Shown: positions 44,494 to 53,576 of the stretch, one piece after another | Layout: each line of letters opens with the position of its first letter | Numbering within the stretch: the stretch's first letter is position 1 | DNA from: an uncultured Megasphaera sp. | Lineage (GTDB): Bacteria; Bacillota; Negativicutes; Veillonellales; Megasphaeraceae | Assembly: GCA_934202965.1 (NCBI GenBank) | Contig: CAKPYN010000005.1 | Span: 1-64,000, forward strand | Length of the DNA stretch: 64,000 bases | Direction: 5' to 3' | Position numbers and translations under genes: made by a program | The notes under the pieces: generated by a model | What the model saw: only the letters and a program-made list of their open reading frames with translations | What the model was told of the DNA's origin: nothing | Databases searched by the model: none

Positions 44494-45570
44494 ATGATGA
44501 GCGAAACGAAACAAGCAAGCAAAAGGTACTGGGCACCGGTGCTGCTGGCATGGTACCGGACTCATCAGCGGGATTTGCCTTGGCGGGGCGAGTTTCCCCG
44601 CAATCCCTATAAAGTATGGGTATCAGAAATTATGCTGCAGCAGACGAAAGTGGAAGCTGTTAAACCCTATTATGATAGTTGGATGACGCAATTTTCTACG
44701 ATGCAGTCTTTAGCGGCGGCTAGCCCAGATGATGTACTGCGACAGTGGCAGGGATTGGGCTATTATTCCCGAGCACGCAATCTGCATGAAGCGGTACAGG
44801 AAGTTGTCAAATCCTACGGAGGACGTGTGCCGGATACGAAAAAAGAAATCTTATCGCTGAAAGGCATTGGCGAGTATACGGCCGGGGCGATATTGAGCAT
44901 GGCATATGGTGAACCGGAAGTGGCTGTTGACGGCAATGTACTGCGTGTATTTGCACGCTTGTATAATATTGCCGGAAATATTTTATCTACGCCGGTAAAA
45001 AAGCAAATTACAGCGTTGGCAAAGGCTCAGATGCCCAAAGCGCAGTCTGGGCCGTTCAATGAAGCCTTAATGGATTTTGGTGCGATGGTCTGTATTCCCA
45101 AAAGTCCTCGTTGTGATACATGCCCGCTGATTGATTTTTGTTGTGCTAAACAAGCTGGAACAGAAAAAGAACTGCCCTTGCGTATTACTAAAAAGCATAT
45201 TCCTACAGAGCAGATTGCCGTTTGTGTGTTGTCATATCATGGATGCTGGCTCGTCCATCGGCGCCCTGCTAAGGGCCTGCTGGCATCGATGTGGGAATTT
45301 CCCAATGTTGTCGGCAGCGGCGAAACTGGACGAACGGCACTGCAGCAGCTGTTGTCATCTGTCGGGCTGCGTGTTGACATGGACCCGGCTCCAACTGGTA
45401 CGATAAAACATGTCTTTTCCCATAAAATATGGCAGATGACTCTTTATGAAGGCTGTTTGATAGACGGCACATTACAGACAAAGGAGGATTGGCAGTGGCT
45501 GCCTAAACAAGCGTATATGTCTGTGCCTTGGGCCGGACCGCACGGCAAAATCACTGCTATGGTAGAATGA
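44494..45570 (+). CDS. mutY: A/G-specific adenine glycosylase MutY
   Basis: MutY removes adenine mispaired with 8-oxoguanine. The 358-residue protein has RDLPWRG, VSEIMLQQTKVEAV (the catalytic-Glu helix), the helix-hairpin-helix LKGIGEYTAGAILSMAYGEPEVAVDGN with its catalytic Asp (quoted as LKGIGEYTAGA and AVDGNVLRV), and the 4Fe-4S ligands CIPKSPRCDTCPLIDFC. A C-terminal NUDIX-like 8-oxoG recognition domain covers about 230-358. It lies 12 bases after queE and overlaps the next gene by ATGA. Confidence 0.95.
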   Translation: MMSETKQASKRYWAPVLLAWYRTHQRDLPWRGEFPRNPYKVWVSEIMLQQTKVEAVKPYYDSWMTQFSTMQSLAAASPDDVLRQWQGLGYYSRARNLHEAVQEVVKSYGGRVPDTKKEILSLKGIGEYTAGAILSMAYGEPEVAVDGNVLRVFARLYNIAGNILSTPVKKQITALAKAQMPKAQSGPFNEALMDFGAMVCIPKSPRCDTCPLIDFCCAKQAGTEKELPLRITKKHIPTEQIAVCVLSYHGCWLVHRRPAKGLLASMWEFPNVVGSGETGRTALQQLLSSVGLRVDMDPAPTGTIKHVFSHKIWQMTLYEGCLIDGTLQTKEDWQWLPKQAYMSVPWAGPHGKITAMVE

Positions 45571-46823
45571 AAGGCCTTTTCTTTATCAATTTTATGATTG
45601 TCATGTCCTGCGTGGCTGTTTTTTCACTGATGCTATGGAACTATATCATGCAGACGAGCCACAAATGGGCCGGTATTATTGGCGGACTGGCTGCGACCCT
45701 GGTTGCCGTAGGCGAACTGGCGTATTACGGTGTATTGTTTCCCCAATGGATAGGCAGTCCGTGGAAAGATGTGTTGTTTTACGGTGCGCTTGCTTCAATT
45801 AGTTGGTTGTTTATCTTTTGGCTGGCGTTTCCCGTGCTGCTGCTGGGAGCGATTGGCGTCTTTTTTTGGCGGAAAAAACATAGATTGTACGAGCAGACAG
45901 GCCGTAGAATACAGACCGCGGCAGTCCGTCCGCAGTTACAAGTATCGCGTCGCACGTTTCTCAAAGGCGCGGCCGCTGCCATTCCCGTGATTGCCGCCGC
46001 GACGAGTACCTTAGGCAACGTCGCAGGGGAAAGCTATCTGGATGTATCGCTTCACCGCCTTTCATATAGTACACTTCCGGATTATTTGGAAGGATATAAA
46101 ATCGGACAAATTTCAGATGTTCATATGGGCTTATTTTTTAGCCCGGAACGCTTGCAGGAAGCCATAGATGCGTTAGTGGCGCAAGGCGTACAGCGATTGG
46201 AAGTAACTGGCGATTTGATTGATGAATTGTCACTATTGTCGGCGTGTCAGCATGTTATTGAAAGCAACGCGTCCCGTTTTCCTGATGGTATTGATTTTTG
46301 TTACGGCAACCATGAATATTATCGTAATTTACCGGCTATTCGCGATATGTTAAAAGAGACGCCTGTTCGTATTCTTCGTAATTCGCATATACAAGCCAGT
46401 CCCGGTCGGGGAGACGGTTTGATGCATTGTACGGGCCATGACGACAGACCGTTTTATATTGCCGGCGTCGATTACAGCTTTGCCAAAGGAGAAGCTGCAT
46501 TTGCAGCCGAACGAGAATCGTTCGTGCAAAAGGCGTTGGATGGGATTCCTAAGAATGCTTTTGTTATTATGCTGGCGCATCATTCGGCATGTATTGATGA
46601 AGGCTTTGCTCATCACATTCCCCTTACCCTTTGCGGTCATACCCATGGCGCACAGTTTGCGCCGATCGGCCCTATTGTAGAAGCTGTTGGCTTTAAATAT
46701 CTGCGGGGACTGTTCCGTCAGGGCGAGTTTGTCGGCTATGTCAACCGCGGGACTGGCCATTGGCTGCCGCTGCGGGTATTTTGTTCGCGCGAAGTCAGTG
46801 TGTTTGAATTACATAAAGCATAA
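45567..46823 (+). CDS. Membrane-anchored metallophosphoesterase, YkuE-like
   Basis: A 418-residue protein with three hydrophobic segments in the first 110 residues, then SRRTFLKGAAAAIPVIAA, which looks like an internal twin-arginine-type signal. The C-terminal half is a calcineurin-like phosphoesterase: GQISDVHMGLF, VTGDLID, CYGNHEYY, LAHHSAC and LCGHTHGAQ. I start it at the ATG at 45567, overlapping mutY's stop. This matches the family in which three N-terminal segments precede a UDP-diacylglucosamine-hydrolase-like domain; the substrate is unknown. Confidence 0.85.
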   Translation: MKGLFFINFMIVMSCVAVFSLMLWNYIMQTSHKWAGIIGGLAATLVAVGELAYYGVLFPQWIGSPWKDVLFYGALASISWLFIFWLAFPVLLLGAIGVFFWRKKHRLYEQTGRRIQTAAVRPQLQVSRRTFLKGAAAAIPVIAAATSTLGNVAGESYLDVSLHRLSYSTLPDYLEGYKIGQISDVHMGLFFSPERLQEAIDALVAQGVQRLEVTGDLIDELSLLSACQHVIESNASRFPDGIDFCYGNHEYYRNLPAIRDMLKETPVRILRNSHIQASPGRGDGLMHCTGHDDRPFYIAGVDYSFAKGEAAFAAERESFVQKALDGIPKNAFVIMLAHHSACIDEGFAHHIPLTLCGHTHGAQFAPIGPIVEAVGFKYLRGLFRQGEFVGYVNRGTGHWLPLRVFCSREVSVFELHKA

Positions 46824-46838
46824 AGGAATGAGTAGCAT

Positions 46839-47840
46839 ATGATGATACAGAAAGCAATACTGCATATTTTGGACTTTAATACCAATATGTGCATTTTGTC
46901 ACAGAAAGAATTAGATTTTTCCAGCGATATTGTTTATGAATATGTAGACAAACGTATTACCCGTATATTGGCCGATGCCAGTCAGCAGAGCGGCGCATTT
47001 TATGCGACAAGTCAGTATCAGGTGCTGCTGCAGCAGCTTCTCAGTGAAGATATTTCCTTTGCTGATTTTGCGGCGCAGACTGCACGGTCGTTGTTTGATA
47101 TATTGGCACACTGTGATGTACCGGAATCGCTGGATTTGCTGATTGTCGATTTTCAGGATGAAGAAGATAAGCGGCAGATAGGCATATTGCTGCTGAACAA
47201 TAAGACAGCATATACTCATCAGATTATGGATGAAGACGGCGCGGTATACAATAAACTCATTAAACACCATGCTATTTTGCCGAGTACGTCTCAAAAAGTA
47301 GAAGCGTATGCATTGATACGATGCCAGGACTATATGATTCGCTTTGTCGATACGAAACGGCAGATGAACGGCGAAGATGTCTATATACTTCCTGATAAAT
47401 TACTGCAATGCACCGCCGTCATTTCAGCTAAAGACGCTGTGAAAATTGTCAGTAAAATCGCGGCAAAAGTAGCAGAAGATCATGGCAGCAGTACCGTAGA
47501 AGCCTTGTCGAAAGCAAAAAATTACTTGGCTGAAAATGCAGAAACAGCCGATACTTTTTCACCGCAGGAACTAGGAAAGGATATTTTTGCCCATTCACAG
47601 GCGATGCAGCAGGAATTTAAAGAACAGCTGCAGGAAGCTAAAATGCCTGATGATGTAGCTATTCAAAAAGAATTTGCCCAACGAACCGGACGCAGCCATA
47701 AAATTAAGACCGATACGGGCATAGAAATTACCTTCCCGTCGGAGTACGTAGAAAACACGGATTATATCCAGTTTATCAACAACCCGGACGGCACCATTTC
47801 TATTGAATTAAAACATATTGGCAAAATTACCAATAAATAA
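46839..47840 (+). CDS. Nucleoid-associated protein (NdpA/YejK family)
   Basis: A 333-residue protein of the 37-kDa nucleoid-associated family. It starts MIQKAILHILDFNTN, has an internal AYALIRCQDY-like segment and ends with a beta-rich GIEITFPSEYVENTDYIQFI block typical of the C-terminal domain. Members are abundant DNA-binding or nucleoid-associated proteins of unclear role. It lies 15 bases after the phosphoesterase and ends in a strong terminator. Confidence 0.82.
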   Translation: MMIQKAILHILDFNTNMCILSQKELDFSSDIVYEYVDKRITRILADASQQSGAFYATSQYQVLLQQLLSEDISFADFAAQTARSLFDILAHCDVPESLDLLIVDFQDEEDKRQIGILLLNNKTAYTHQIMDEDGAVYNKLIKHHAILPSTSQKVEAYALIRCQDYMIRFVDTKRQMNGEDVYILPDKLLQCTAVISAKDAVKIVSKIAAKVAEDHGSSTVEALSKAKNYLAENAETADTFSPQELGKDIFAHSQAMQQEFKEQLQEAKMPDDVAIQKEFAQRTGRSHKIKTDTGIEITFPSEYVENTDYIQFINNPDGTISIELKHIGKITNK

Positions 47841-47848
47841 GTAGTGTC

Positions 47849-47879
47849 AAAAAAGAGGATGTACCGTCCTCTTTTTTTT
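47849..47879. terminator. Terminator after the nucleoid-associated protein
   Basis: AAAAAAGAGGA pairs with TCCTCTTTTTT around a seven-base loop, plus further T's. Confidence 0.92.
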
Positions 47880-47929
47880 GGACTATAATGGATAAAATTC
47901 ATAATAGATGATAGAAAGGACGATAATAT

Positions 47930-48568
47930 ATGAAACGATTTTCTGTTAGTTTAGCTGCAATGATTATGATGGTAAGTATGGTTTCTGTACAGGCTGATAC
48001 GGTACGCAATCCCCAAAATCAAGATACTGTATCTAACTATGAATTCAGTTCCGTATCGTATGGCAGTAATGCAGACGGAAATACATACAGCCGGGTTGTT
48101 ACGATGCATAATGGTGTTACTGATTCCGATATAACGACCGTAAATGGCGTTGTCAGTAACGTACTTTGGGATAAAAATTCACAAGGTAAGTACGCACCCG
48201 GCTATATTCAGGGGGTAGGGCTAAAAGACGGCAATCTTACTGCCAATGGTGTCCAAACGAAAAATATTCAGGCATTGTCCGGGACTATTGGTAACTTGTA
48301 TGGTAATCGGTTGACGGTACCGATGGCTGCTGTAGGAGATGTCACCTTTAGCGGTCATGGCAATATATCCGGCGTACAGACTAATAGCAATGACCCGACG
48401 GCAGCCGTCAGTGTGCAATATCTGCAGGATTGTTTGGCTGTCGGATCAAGCAGTACGGGGGCACAAAATGCAATAGTAAAGGCCATATCTGAGTTGCAAA
48501 CGAAAGTAGCTCGGCTGGAAACGGAAAACAAGCGGCTAAAAGAAAAAATAGAATCATTAAAAAAATGA
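47930..48568 (+). CDS. Secreted protein resembling a trimeric autotransporter stalk without anchor
   Basis: No named family. The 212-residue protein has a Sec signal (to about SVQADTV). Its middle holds short beta repeats rich in Gly, Asn and Thr (GNTYSRVVTMHNGV, LTANGVQTKNIQALSGTIG) and ends with NDPTAAVSVQYLQDCL, which recalls the DAVNxxQL motif of YadA-like stalks. A C-terminal coiled coil (LQTKVARLETENKRLKEKI) closes it. The beta-barrel anchor of trimeric autotransporters is missing. It stands alone with its own GAAAGGA site. Confidence 0.6.
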   Translation: MKRFSVSLAAMIMMVSMVSVQADTVRNPQNQDTVSNYEFSSVSYGSNADGNTYSRVVTMHNGVTDSDITTVNGVVSNVLWDKNSQGKYAPGYIQGVGLKDGNLTANGVQTKNIQALSGTIGNLYGNRLTVPMAAVGDVTFSGHGNISGVQTNSNDPTAAVSVQYLQDCLAVGSSSTGAQNAIVKAISELQTKVARLETENKRLKEKIESLKK

Positions 48569-48771
48569 AATAAAATCTTAAAAATATTTATATAGATAAA
48601 TGGAAAATAAAAAAAATAAAACCTATGCCAAAATAGCATAAAAAACATATCGAAATCAGCAGATAAATTACTGAAAAGCAATGGAAATTAGTAAGGTTTT
48701 GTATTATTCTATAGATAAGTTTGTGACAGAAGACTACAAATTGTTATTATGTATTATCAAAGGAGAATACT
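48569..48771. other. Intergenic region before the hydrogenase gene
   Basis: AT-rich; nothing recognised with confidence. A weak box pair (TTGTGA at 48722, TATTAT at 48746) lies too close to the ATG to be a comfortable promoter. Confidence 0.4.
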
Positions 48772-50232
48772 ATGCCTGATTTCCAGTCCCGTTTTAAAGA
48801 ACTCTCTCGTCGAGTTCCTATTGATGAACACAATTGTGCCGTGAAATTTGATGAAACAAAATGCAAAAACTGTACGTTATGCCGTCGTGCTTGCGCCAAT
48901 ACGCAAACGATTATGGATTATTACAATCTTTCCAGTACAGGGGATATGCCGATTTGTGTTCATTGTGGACAGTGTGCGTCAGCATGTCCATTTGGTGCCA
49001 TTACAGAAGTAAACGATGTAGATAAAGTGAAAGCTGCTATTGCGGATCCCAATAAAATTGTTGTATTTCAAACCGCTCCGGCTGTTCGTGTCGGCTTGGG
49101 TGAATCCTTTGGCATGGATCCCGGTACGTTTGTAGAAGGTAAAATGGTATCGGCTTTGCGGTCGTTAGGCGGCGATTATGTATTTGATACGGACTTTGGC
49201 GCTGACTTGACGATTATGGAAGAAGCGACGGAATTACTGCATCGGTTGCAGTCAGAAGAAATTCCTATTCCGCAGTTTACCAGCTGCTGTCCGGCATGGG
49301 TAGAATTTGTAGAAACCTTTTATCCGGAATTGATTTCTCACTTATCTTCAACGAAGAGCCCTATCAGTATTTTGAGTCCCGTAATCAAAACATGGTTTGC
49401 CAAGAAGAATAATATTGACCCGAAAAAAATAGTCAATGTGTGTGTTACCCCCTGTACGGCGAAAAAAGCTGAAATTCGTCGTCCTGAATTTAATAGTTCT
49501 TCTATGTATTGGGATATACCGGAACTGCGTGATACCGATATTTGCATTACGACCCGTGAATTAGCAGCATGGATTCAAGAAGAAGGTCTTGATTTTACCA
49601 ATTTAGAAGACAGTGGATTTGATCGTGCCTTTGGCGAATCGTCCGGCGGCGGCAAGATTTTTGGTAATTCCGGCGGCGTTATGGAAGCGGCTATCCGTAC
49701 GGCATACCATATGTTTACAGGGCGTCCGGCACCGAAAGACTTTATCCCATTTGAACCGGTACGTGGTTTGGAAGGCGTAAAAAAAGCAACTGTTGTATTT
49801 GGTCATTTTGTGATTCACGTTGCGGCTATCAGCGGGTTGGGAAATGCTCGTAAGTTTATTGATGAACTGATTAAAAATGAAGATTTTGAAAATTATTCAT
49901 TTATCGAAGTTATGGCCTGCCCGGGCGGGTGTATTGGCGGCGGCGGACAACCGAAAGTAAAACTGCCGCAAGTTAAAAAAGTACAAGAAGCGCGTATCGC
50001 TTCATTGTACAAATCAGATGAAGAAACGGAAGTAAAGGCAAGTTGGCAAAATAAGGAAATTGATGAATTGTACAACGATTTCTTAGATGAACCATTGTCG
50101 GAAACAGCAGAATGGATACTGCATACGTATTTCTCTGATAAATCCGATCTCTTGGGTAAGATGAAAAATTTGACGCCGGAAACCAATCCGTCTTCGAATC
50201 GTTTCAAATCGGTACAGGATTTGAATGTATAA
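48772..50232 (+). CDS. hydA: [FeFe] hydrogenase, monomeric (HydA)
   Basis: This enzyme reduces protons to hydrogen with electrons from ferredoxin or flavodoxin, an electron sink in fermentation. The 486-residue protein has two 4Fe-4S motifs at the N-terminus, CKNCTLCRRAC and CVHCGQCASACPFGA. The H-cluster domain shows L1 FTSCCPAWVEF (about 168), L2 VTPCTAKKAEIRRPE (about 224) and L3 MACPGGCIGGGGQP (about 380). This two-ferredoxin-cluster layout is the one I recall for the Megasphaera elsdenii enzyme. The ATG is behind AAAGGAG. Maturases HydE/F/G are not in the window. Confidence 0.95.
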   Translation: MPDFQSRFKELSRRVPIDEHNCAVKFDETKCKNCTLCRRACANTQTIMDYYNLSSTGDMPICVHCGQCASACPFGAITEVNDVDKVKAAIADPNKIVVFQTAPAVRVGLGESFGMDPGTFVEGKMVSALRSLGGDYVFDTDFGADLTIMEEATELLHRLQSEEIPIPQFTSCCPAWVEFVETFYPELISHLSSTKSPISILSPVIKTWFAKKNNIDPKKIVNVCVTPCTAKKAEIRRPEFNSSSMYWDIPELRDTDICITTRELAAWIQEEGLDFTNLEDSGFDRAFGESSGGGKIFGNSGGVMEAAIRTAYHMFTGRPAPKDFIPFEPVRGLEGVKKATVVFGHFVIHVAAISGLGNARKFIDELIKNEDFENYSFIEVMACPGGCIGGGGQPKVKLPQVKKVQEARIASLYKSDEETEVKASWQNKEIDELYNDFLDEPLSETAEWILHTYFSDKSDLLGKMKNLTPETNPSSNRFKSVQDLNV

Positions 50233-50249
50233 GGACAGGTACCATTAGG

Positions 50250-50286
50250 AAAAAGGACATGTCGCATAATGCGATGTGTCCTTTTT
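50250..50286. terminator. Terminator of the hydrogenase gene
   Basis: AAAAGGACATGTCGCA pairs with TGCGATGTGTCCTTTT around TAA. Its core resembles the hairpins at 41397 and 51894. Confidence 0.9.
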
Positions 50287-50403
50287 GTGTTGTATGTATT
50301 GAAAATTCTTGAAGAGCTCCTCTTTCAATCATTATTTTTTATGGTCTATACAGAAATAAATGAAAACGATAACTTATTGTAATGATAAATTAACTCAATT
50401 AAC

Positions 50404-50433
50404 TTGACAAAACCGATATACATACGATATAAT
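50404..50433 (+). promoter_or_regulatory. Promoter of the SLH porin gene
   Basis: TTGACA at 50404-50409, an 18-base spacer and TATAAT at 50428-50433. The 5' leader is unusually long, about 175 bases. Confidence 0.88.
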
Positions 50434-50616
50434 TTTCGTGGTGTAAAAAAGTTAATTTTGCACATACTTTCTTTTAAGTATCGCATGGGTATGACATCAA
50501 TCCTTTAGTAAAAGAGAGGAAACTAGGCACACTCGTCAATGAACTTGGTGAGAATGATACCCATACACTGCGCTGAGAAAGGAATATATATTATCATTGA
50601 AAGGGGTATTCTTACC

Positions 50617-51879
50617 ATGAAATCAAAAGTATTAGCAGCACTCGTTGCAACCATGGCCGTAGGCGCAACTTGCGCATTTGCAGCCAATCCGTTTGTTGAT
50701 GTACCGTCCGACAGCTGGGCATACAAATCCGTTGTAGAACTCGCTGACGCTGGCATTATCCAGGGCGTTGACGGTTCTTACTTCCAGGGCGAACGCAACA
50801 TCACTCGTTACGAAGCCGCTGAAATGGTAGCAAAAGCCATGGCTCACATGGACAAAGCTTCCGTTGAACAGCGCGCACTCATCAACAAACTCGCTGATGA
50901 ATACGCTGCAGAACTCAACAACCTCGGCGTTCGCGTCGCAGCATTGGAAAATAAAGTCGGCAATGTAAAATTGACTGGTGATGCACGTATCCGTTATCAG
51001 CACCAGAGCGATAATGCTGATTATAAAAATGACAATGCTTGGGATTATCGTGTTCGTCTTCGCGGCAATGCACAGGTTAACGACCGCACGACCGTAACCT
51101 ATGGTATTAGCACGAACGATATGAATTTTGGCGATAATGATAAAGCGTCTGATGGCAATAAAGTATTTACGGATGATGCAAAAATTGATACGCAGCTTGG
51201 CGCACATCTCACAGCCAGCGTAGGCCGTACAGATACATACGTACTTGGCGGCGACAATGCCTATGGCTTCCAGTATGGCGATGTATTTGACCGTGCTGAA
51301 ATGAAATATGCTACAGATAAATTTGCTGTAACAGCTGGTTATGGTAAATTTAAAGAAGGCGATGACCTTTTGGCAGCTAAAACGGGTTATGGCGAATTAG
51401 AAGGCTTCTTCGGTAACGGCTCTGCTGTAGGCGTATATTACAACTCTTTTAATAAAGCAGATAGCACAACAACAACGAATGCAGATGACCTCTGGGGTGC
51501 ATATGCTTCTGTCAATATGGGTTCCAAATGGAATGCATTAGCTAACTATGAACGCGTCAGCCTGCGCAACGACAGCGACAAAAAAGATGTTTGGATTGGC
51601 AAACTGACCTATGGCGGTGCTGATGAAAACGTCAAAGGATCTTGGGACGCATGGGTTGAATACTTGGATACCGATAAAGGTTCCTTGCTCGGTGGTGCAA
51701 CTAACTCTTGGCGTGACAACAGCGTCCTCGATGGTGTACGTTCTTGGGGCGTAGGTGTAGATTACACGTTGGCTAAAAACGTCATCTTGACGGCTGCTCA
51801 GTCTTTTGGTACCAGTGCCAAAGGCAATGCTAAAGACCCGAACGAATTCACAGACGTTGAACTCAACTTCTTATTCTAA
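50617..51879 (+). CDS. SLH-domain outer-membrane porin (Mep45-like)
   Basis: A major outer-membrane protein of Negativicutes that ties the outer membrane to the cell wall. The 420-residue precursor has a signal peptide ending in CAFAAN. One SLH domain (FVDVPSDSWAYKSVVELADA, about 24-85) binds modified peptidoglycan. A short coiled coil about 95-118 (LADEYAAELNNLGVRVAALE) is followed by a beta-barrel of about 300 residues ending in ELNFLF with a terminal Phe. The ATG at 50617 follows AAAGGGG. Strong codon bias and a strong promoter suggest high expression. Confidence 0.93.
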   Translation: MKSKVLAALVATMAVGATCAFAANPFVDVPSDSWAYKSVVELADAGIIQGVDGSYFQGERNITRYEAAEMVAKAMAHMDKASVEQRALINKLADEYAAELNNLGVRVAALENKVGNVKLTGDARIRYQHQSDNADYKNDNAWDYRVRLRGNAQVNDRTTVTYGISTNDMNFGDNDKASDGNKVFTDDAKIDTQLGAHLTASVGRTDTYVLGGDNAYGFQYGDVFDRAEMKYATDKFAVTAGYGKFKEGDDLLAAKTGYGELEGFFGNGSAVGVYYNSFNKADSTTTTNADDLWGAYASVNMGSKWNALANYERVSLRNDSDKKDVWIGKLTYGGADENVKGSWDAWVEYLDTDKGSLLGGATNSWRDNSVLDGVRSWGVGVDYTLAKNVILTAAQSFGTSAKGNAKDPNEFTDVELNFLF

Positions 51880-51893
51880 GTAAATACTGTACG

Positions 51894-51930
51894 AGGGGGC
51901 TGTCGCTTGATGCGATATGCCCCTTTTTTA
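51894..51930. terminator. Terminator of the porin gene
   Basis: GGGGGCTGTCGC pairs imperfectly with GCGATATGCCCC, followed by a run of T's. Same hairpin family as 41397 and 50250. Confidence 0.9.
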
Positions 51931-52013
51931 TGCGATTTGTTGACTGGCTGCAGGGTTGATGCTATGATGATACGAAGAAAACTTTATTGTGATAAAGTAA
52001 GGGAGGCCCTTTC

Positions 52014-52826
52014 ATGGACATACGATATATCAAAGCAGATCCCAGTGGGAATACGACCATTTTTGTACTAAATCCGATAGCTCCGGCACAGCGCAGTACA
52101 TTAGCGGCGACGTTGCTGTCTTCGGATTGCATCGGCGCTGAACAAGTAGGATATTTGACGATGGCGCAGGATGAACCGATTCGTGTGGACATGATGGGCG
52201 GCGAATTTTGCGGCAATGCCTCACGGGCTGCGGCCGCCTATGCCTTGATGTGTTCTGGTAAAAAAGAAGGCGATTATGCTGTTTCCTGTTCCGGCTGTGA
52301 CCATGTGCTGCAGGCCCATGCCGTACAGCGAGAAGATAATCTGTATGATGCGTATATCGAAATGCCTCTTCCCCTTGCCGTCGAAGCGGTGTTGATGGAT
52401 GTAGGTGGATTGCCGAGTCGTTTCTTTCGGGTTGATTTGCCGGGAATCGTTCATTTTGTCCATTTTGTCGATGATATAGCATTGGCCGATAAACAGATGT
52501 TTTGGCAAACCGTACAAGACTATGTATCCGATGAAATGTTGGAAGCCTATGGACTCATCTTGTTTTCACCAAAACAGCTTCAGATGATTCCGGCTGTATA
52601 TGTGACGGCAACGGATACGTTATATTGGGAAAATAGCTGTGGTTCCGGTTCGGCAGCAGTCGCCGCGGCGTTGGCTTGTATGGGCAAAAAAGACGTATCC
52701 TGTACGATACATCAGCCCGGCGGTACGATTGATATTATGGCCCACGTCGAAGACGGACAGCTTCGCCGCATCGTCATTGGCGGGCCTGTGGGATTTGAAG
52801 CAGAAAACGTCATGACGATGGATTAG
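52014..52826 (+). CDS. DapF-fold racemase resembling histidine racemase CntK
   Basis: A 270-residue PLP-independent racemase of the DapF fold. Two catalytic cysteines are present, in GGEFCGNASRAA and ENSCGSGSAAVAAAL. The start KADPSGNTTIFVLN and IHQPGGTID do not read like diaminopimelate epimerase (expected KMHGLGNDF); they read like the staphylopine histidine racemase CntK as I remember it (PSGNMTILV, GNEFCGNA, WENSCGSG, HQPGG). A histidine or other amino-acid racemase is therefore more likely than DapF. No cntL- or cntM-like gene is adjacent. The ATG is behind GGGAGG, and it is monocistronic. Confidence 0.72.
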   Translation: MDIRYIKADPSGNTTIFVLNPIAPAQRSTLAATLLSSDCIGAEQVGYLTMAQDEPIRVDMMGGEFCGNASRAAAAYALMCSGKKEGDYAVSCSGCDHVLQAHAVQREDNLYDAYIEMPLPLAVEAVLMDVGGLPSRFFRVDLPGIVHFVHFVDDIALADKQMFWQTVQDYVSDEMLEAYGLILFSPKQLQMIPAVYVTATDTLYWENSCGSGSAAVAAALACMGKKDVSCTIHQPGGTIDIMAHVEDGQLRRIVIGGPVGFEAENVMTMD

Positions 52827-52845
52827 ATATGAAAATTTCCGTAAG

Positions 52846-53008
52846 GATTGTAACATAATTTTGCTATGATGCATCATGCTCTTTCCTTAAAAGGGTTTAG
52901 TTTGAAGAAAATGAATCGTAATGCTGTAAACGCTGCACTTAAAAGTGTATAGTCAAGGGACTGTAACGCAATGGACTAACAATTCTCATGTTGTTGCAGT
53001 CCCTTTTT
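52846..53008. repeat. Intergenic repeat, copy A
   Basis: About 160 bases matching 54240-54394 by eye. Shared blocks are the opening ATTGTAACAT-type, ATCATGC, GGTTTAGTTTGAAG and the closing GACTGTAAC...GTTGTTGCAGTCCC hairpin (11-bp stem with one wobble), here followed by TTTTT, so this copy can act as a terminator for the racemase gene. Confidence 0.75.
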
Positions 53009-53113
53009 GTGGTGTCTTTTTACGATATATACGTTTGCATACTAGCAGTATGACGCCGGTTTTTGCTATACTAAATGTAACAGATAATGGGATGAAGTAT
53101 AAAGGAGACGCGT

Positions 53114-53572
53114 ATGTCATTTTATACGTATGCTTTTATTGAAAATCAGGCACATATCAATAACATGGTGCAGTATGCCCTTTCGTTTTTGATTCTAGTA
53201 GGGCTGTTTGTTGCCGGCGTCAAGTATTTGGAAAACCGCCTCATGACGAAATACCGTGATTTATGTATTATTCTCGTACTGGTGGTTATTTTTTTCTTTG
53301 GCATCCGCTGGGATGATTATGCGCGGGACCAGGATACGATGGAAGCCAATTCCCGTATGGTCGTGTTTGTGCAGGCTGTCAGCGAGACGCTGCGCGTTCC
53401 CAAAGAAGCCGTGGCCGTCAATTCTCGGCAGCTGAAGCAGGGCATGATTGTCAAATACAGAGATTCGTTTTATAAAGTAGATTTTGCCTCTGATTTTGCG
53501 GCGTATCGGCTGGAGCGGATTTACTTGATTCATCAAGATATCAAGATCGTTGACAAAGAAGAAGGGAGATGA
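53114..53572 (+). CDS. DUF3290 membrane protein
   Basis: A 152-residue protein with two hydrophobic segments (YALSFLILVGLFVAGVKYL and LCIILVLVVIFFFGI) and a soluble C-terminal region containing VSETLRVPKEAVAVNSRQL. I recognise it as the DUF3290 family, which commonly precedes a DUF421 gene in Firmicutes. Function unknown. It lies between the two copies of the repeat and precedes the DUF421 gene by five bases. Confidence 0.8.
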   Translation: MSFYTYAFIENQAHINNMVQYALSFLILVGLFVAGVKYLENRLMTKYRDLCIILVLVVIFFFGIRWDDYARDQDTMEANSRMVVFVQAVSETLRVPKEAVAVNSRQLKQGMIVKYRDSFYKVDFASDFAAYRLERIYLIHQDIKIVDKEEGR

Positions 53573-53576
53573 GGCC

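Noticed and set aside
52014..52826. Plain diaminopimelate epimerase dapF
   Set aside because: Both catalytic cysteines fit the fold, but the substrate-site text differs from DapF and agrees better with CntK.
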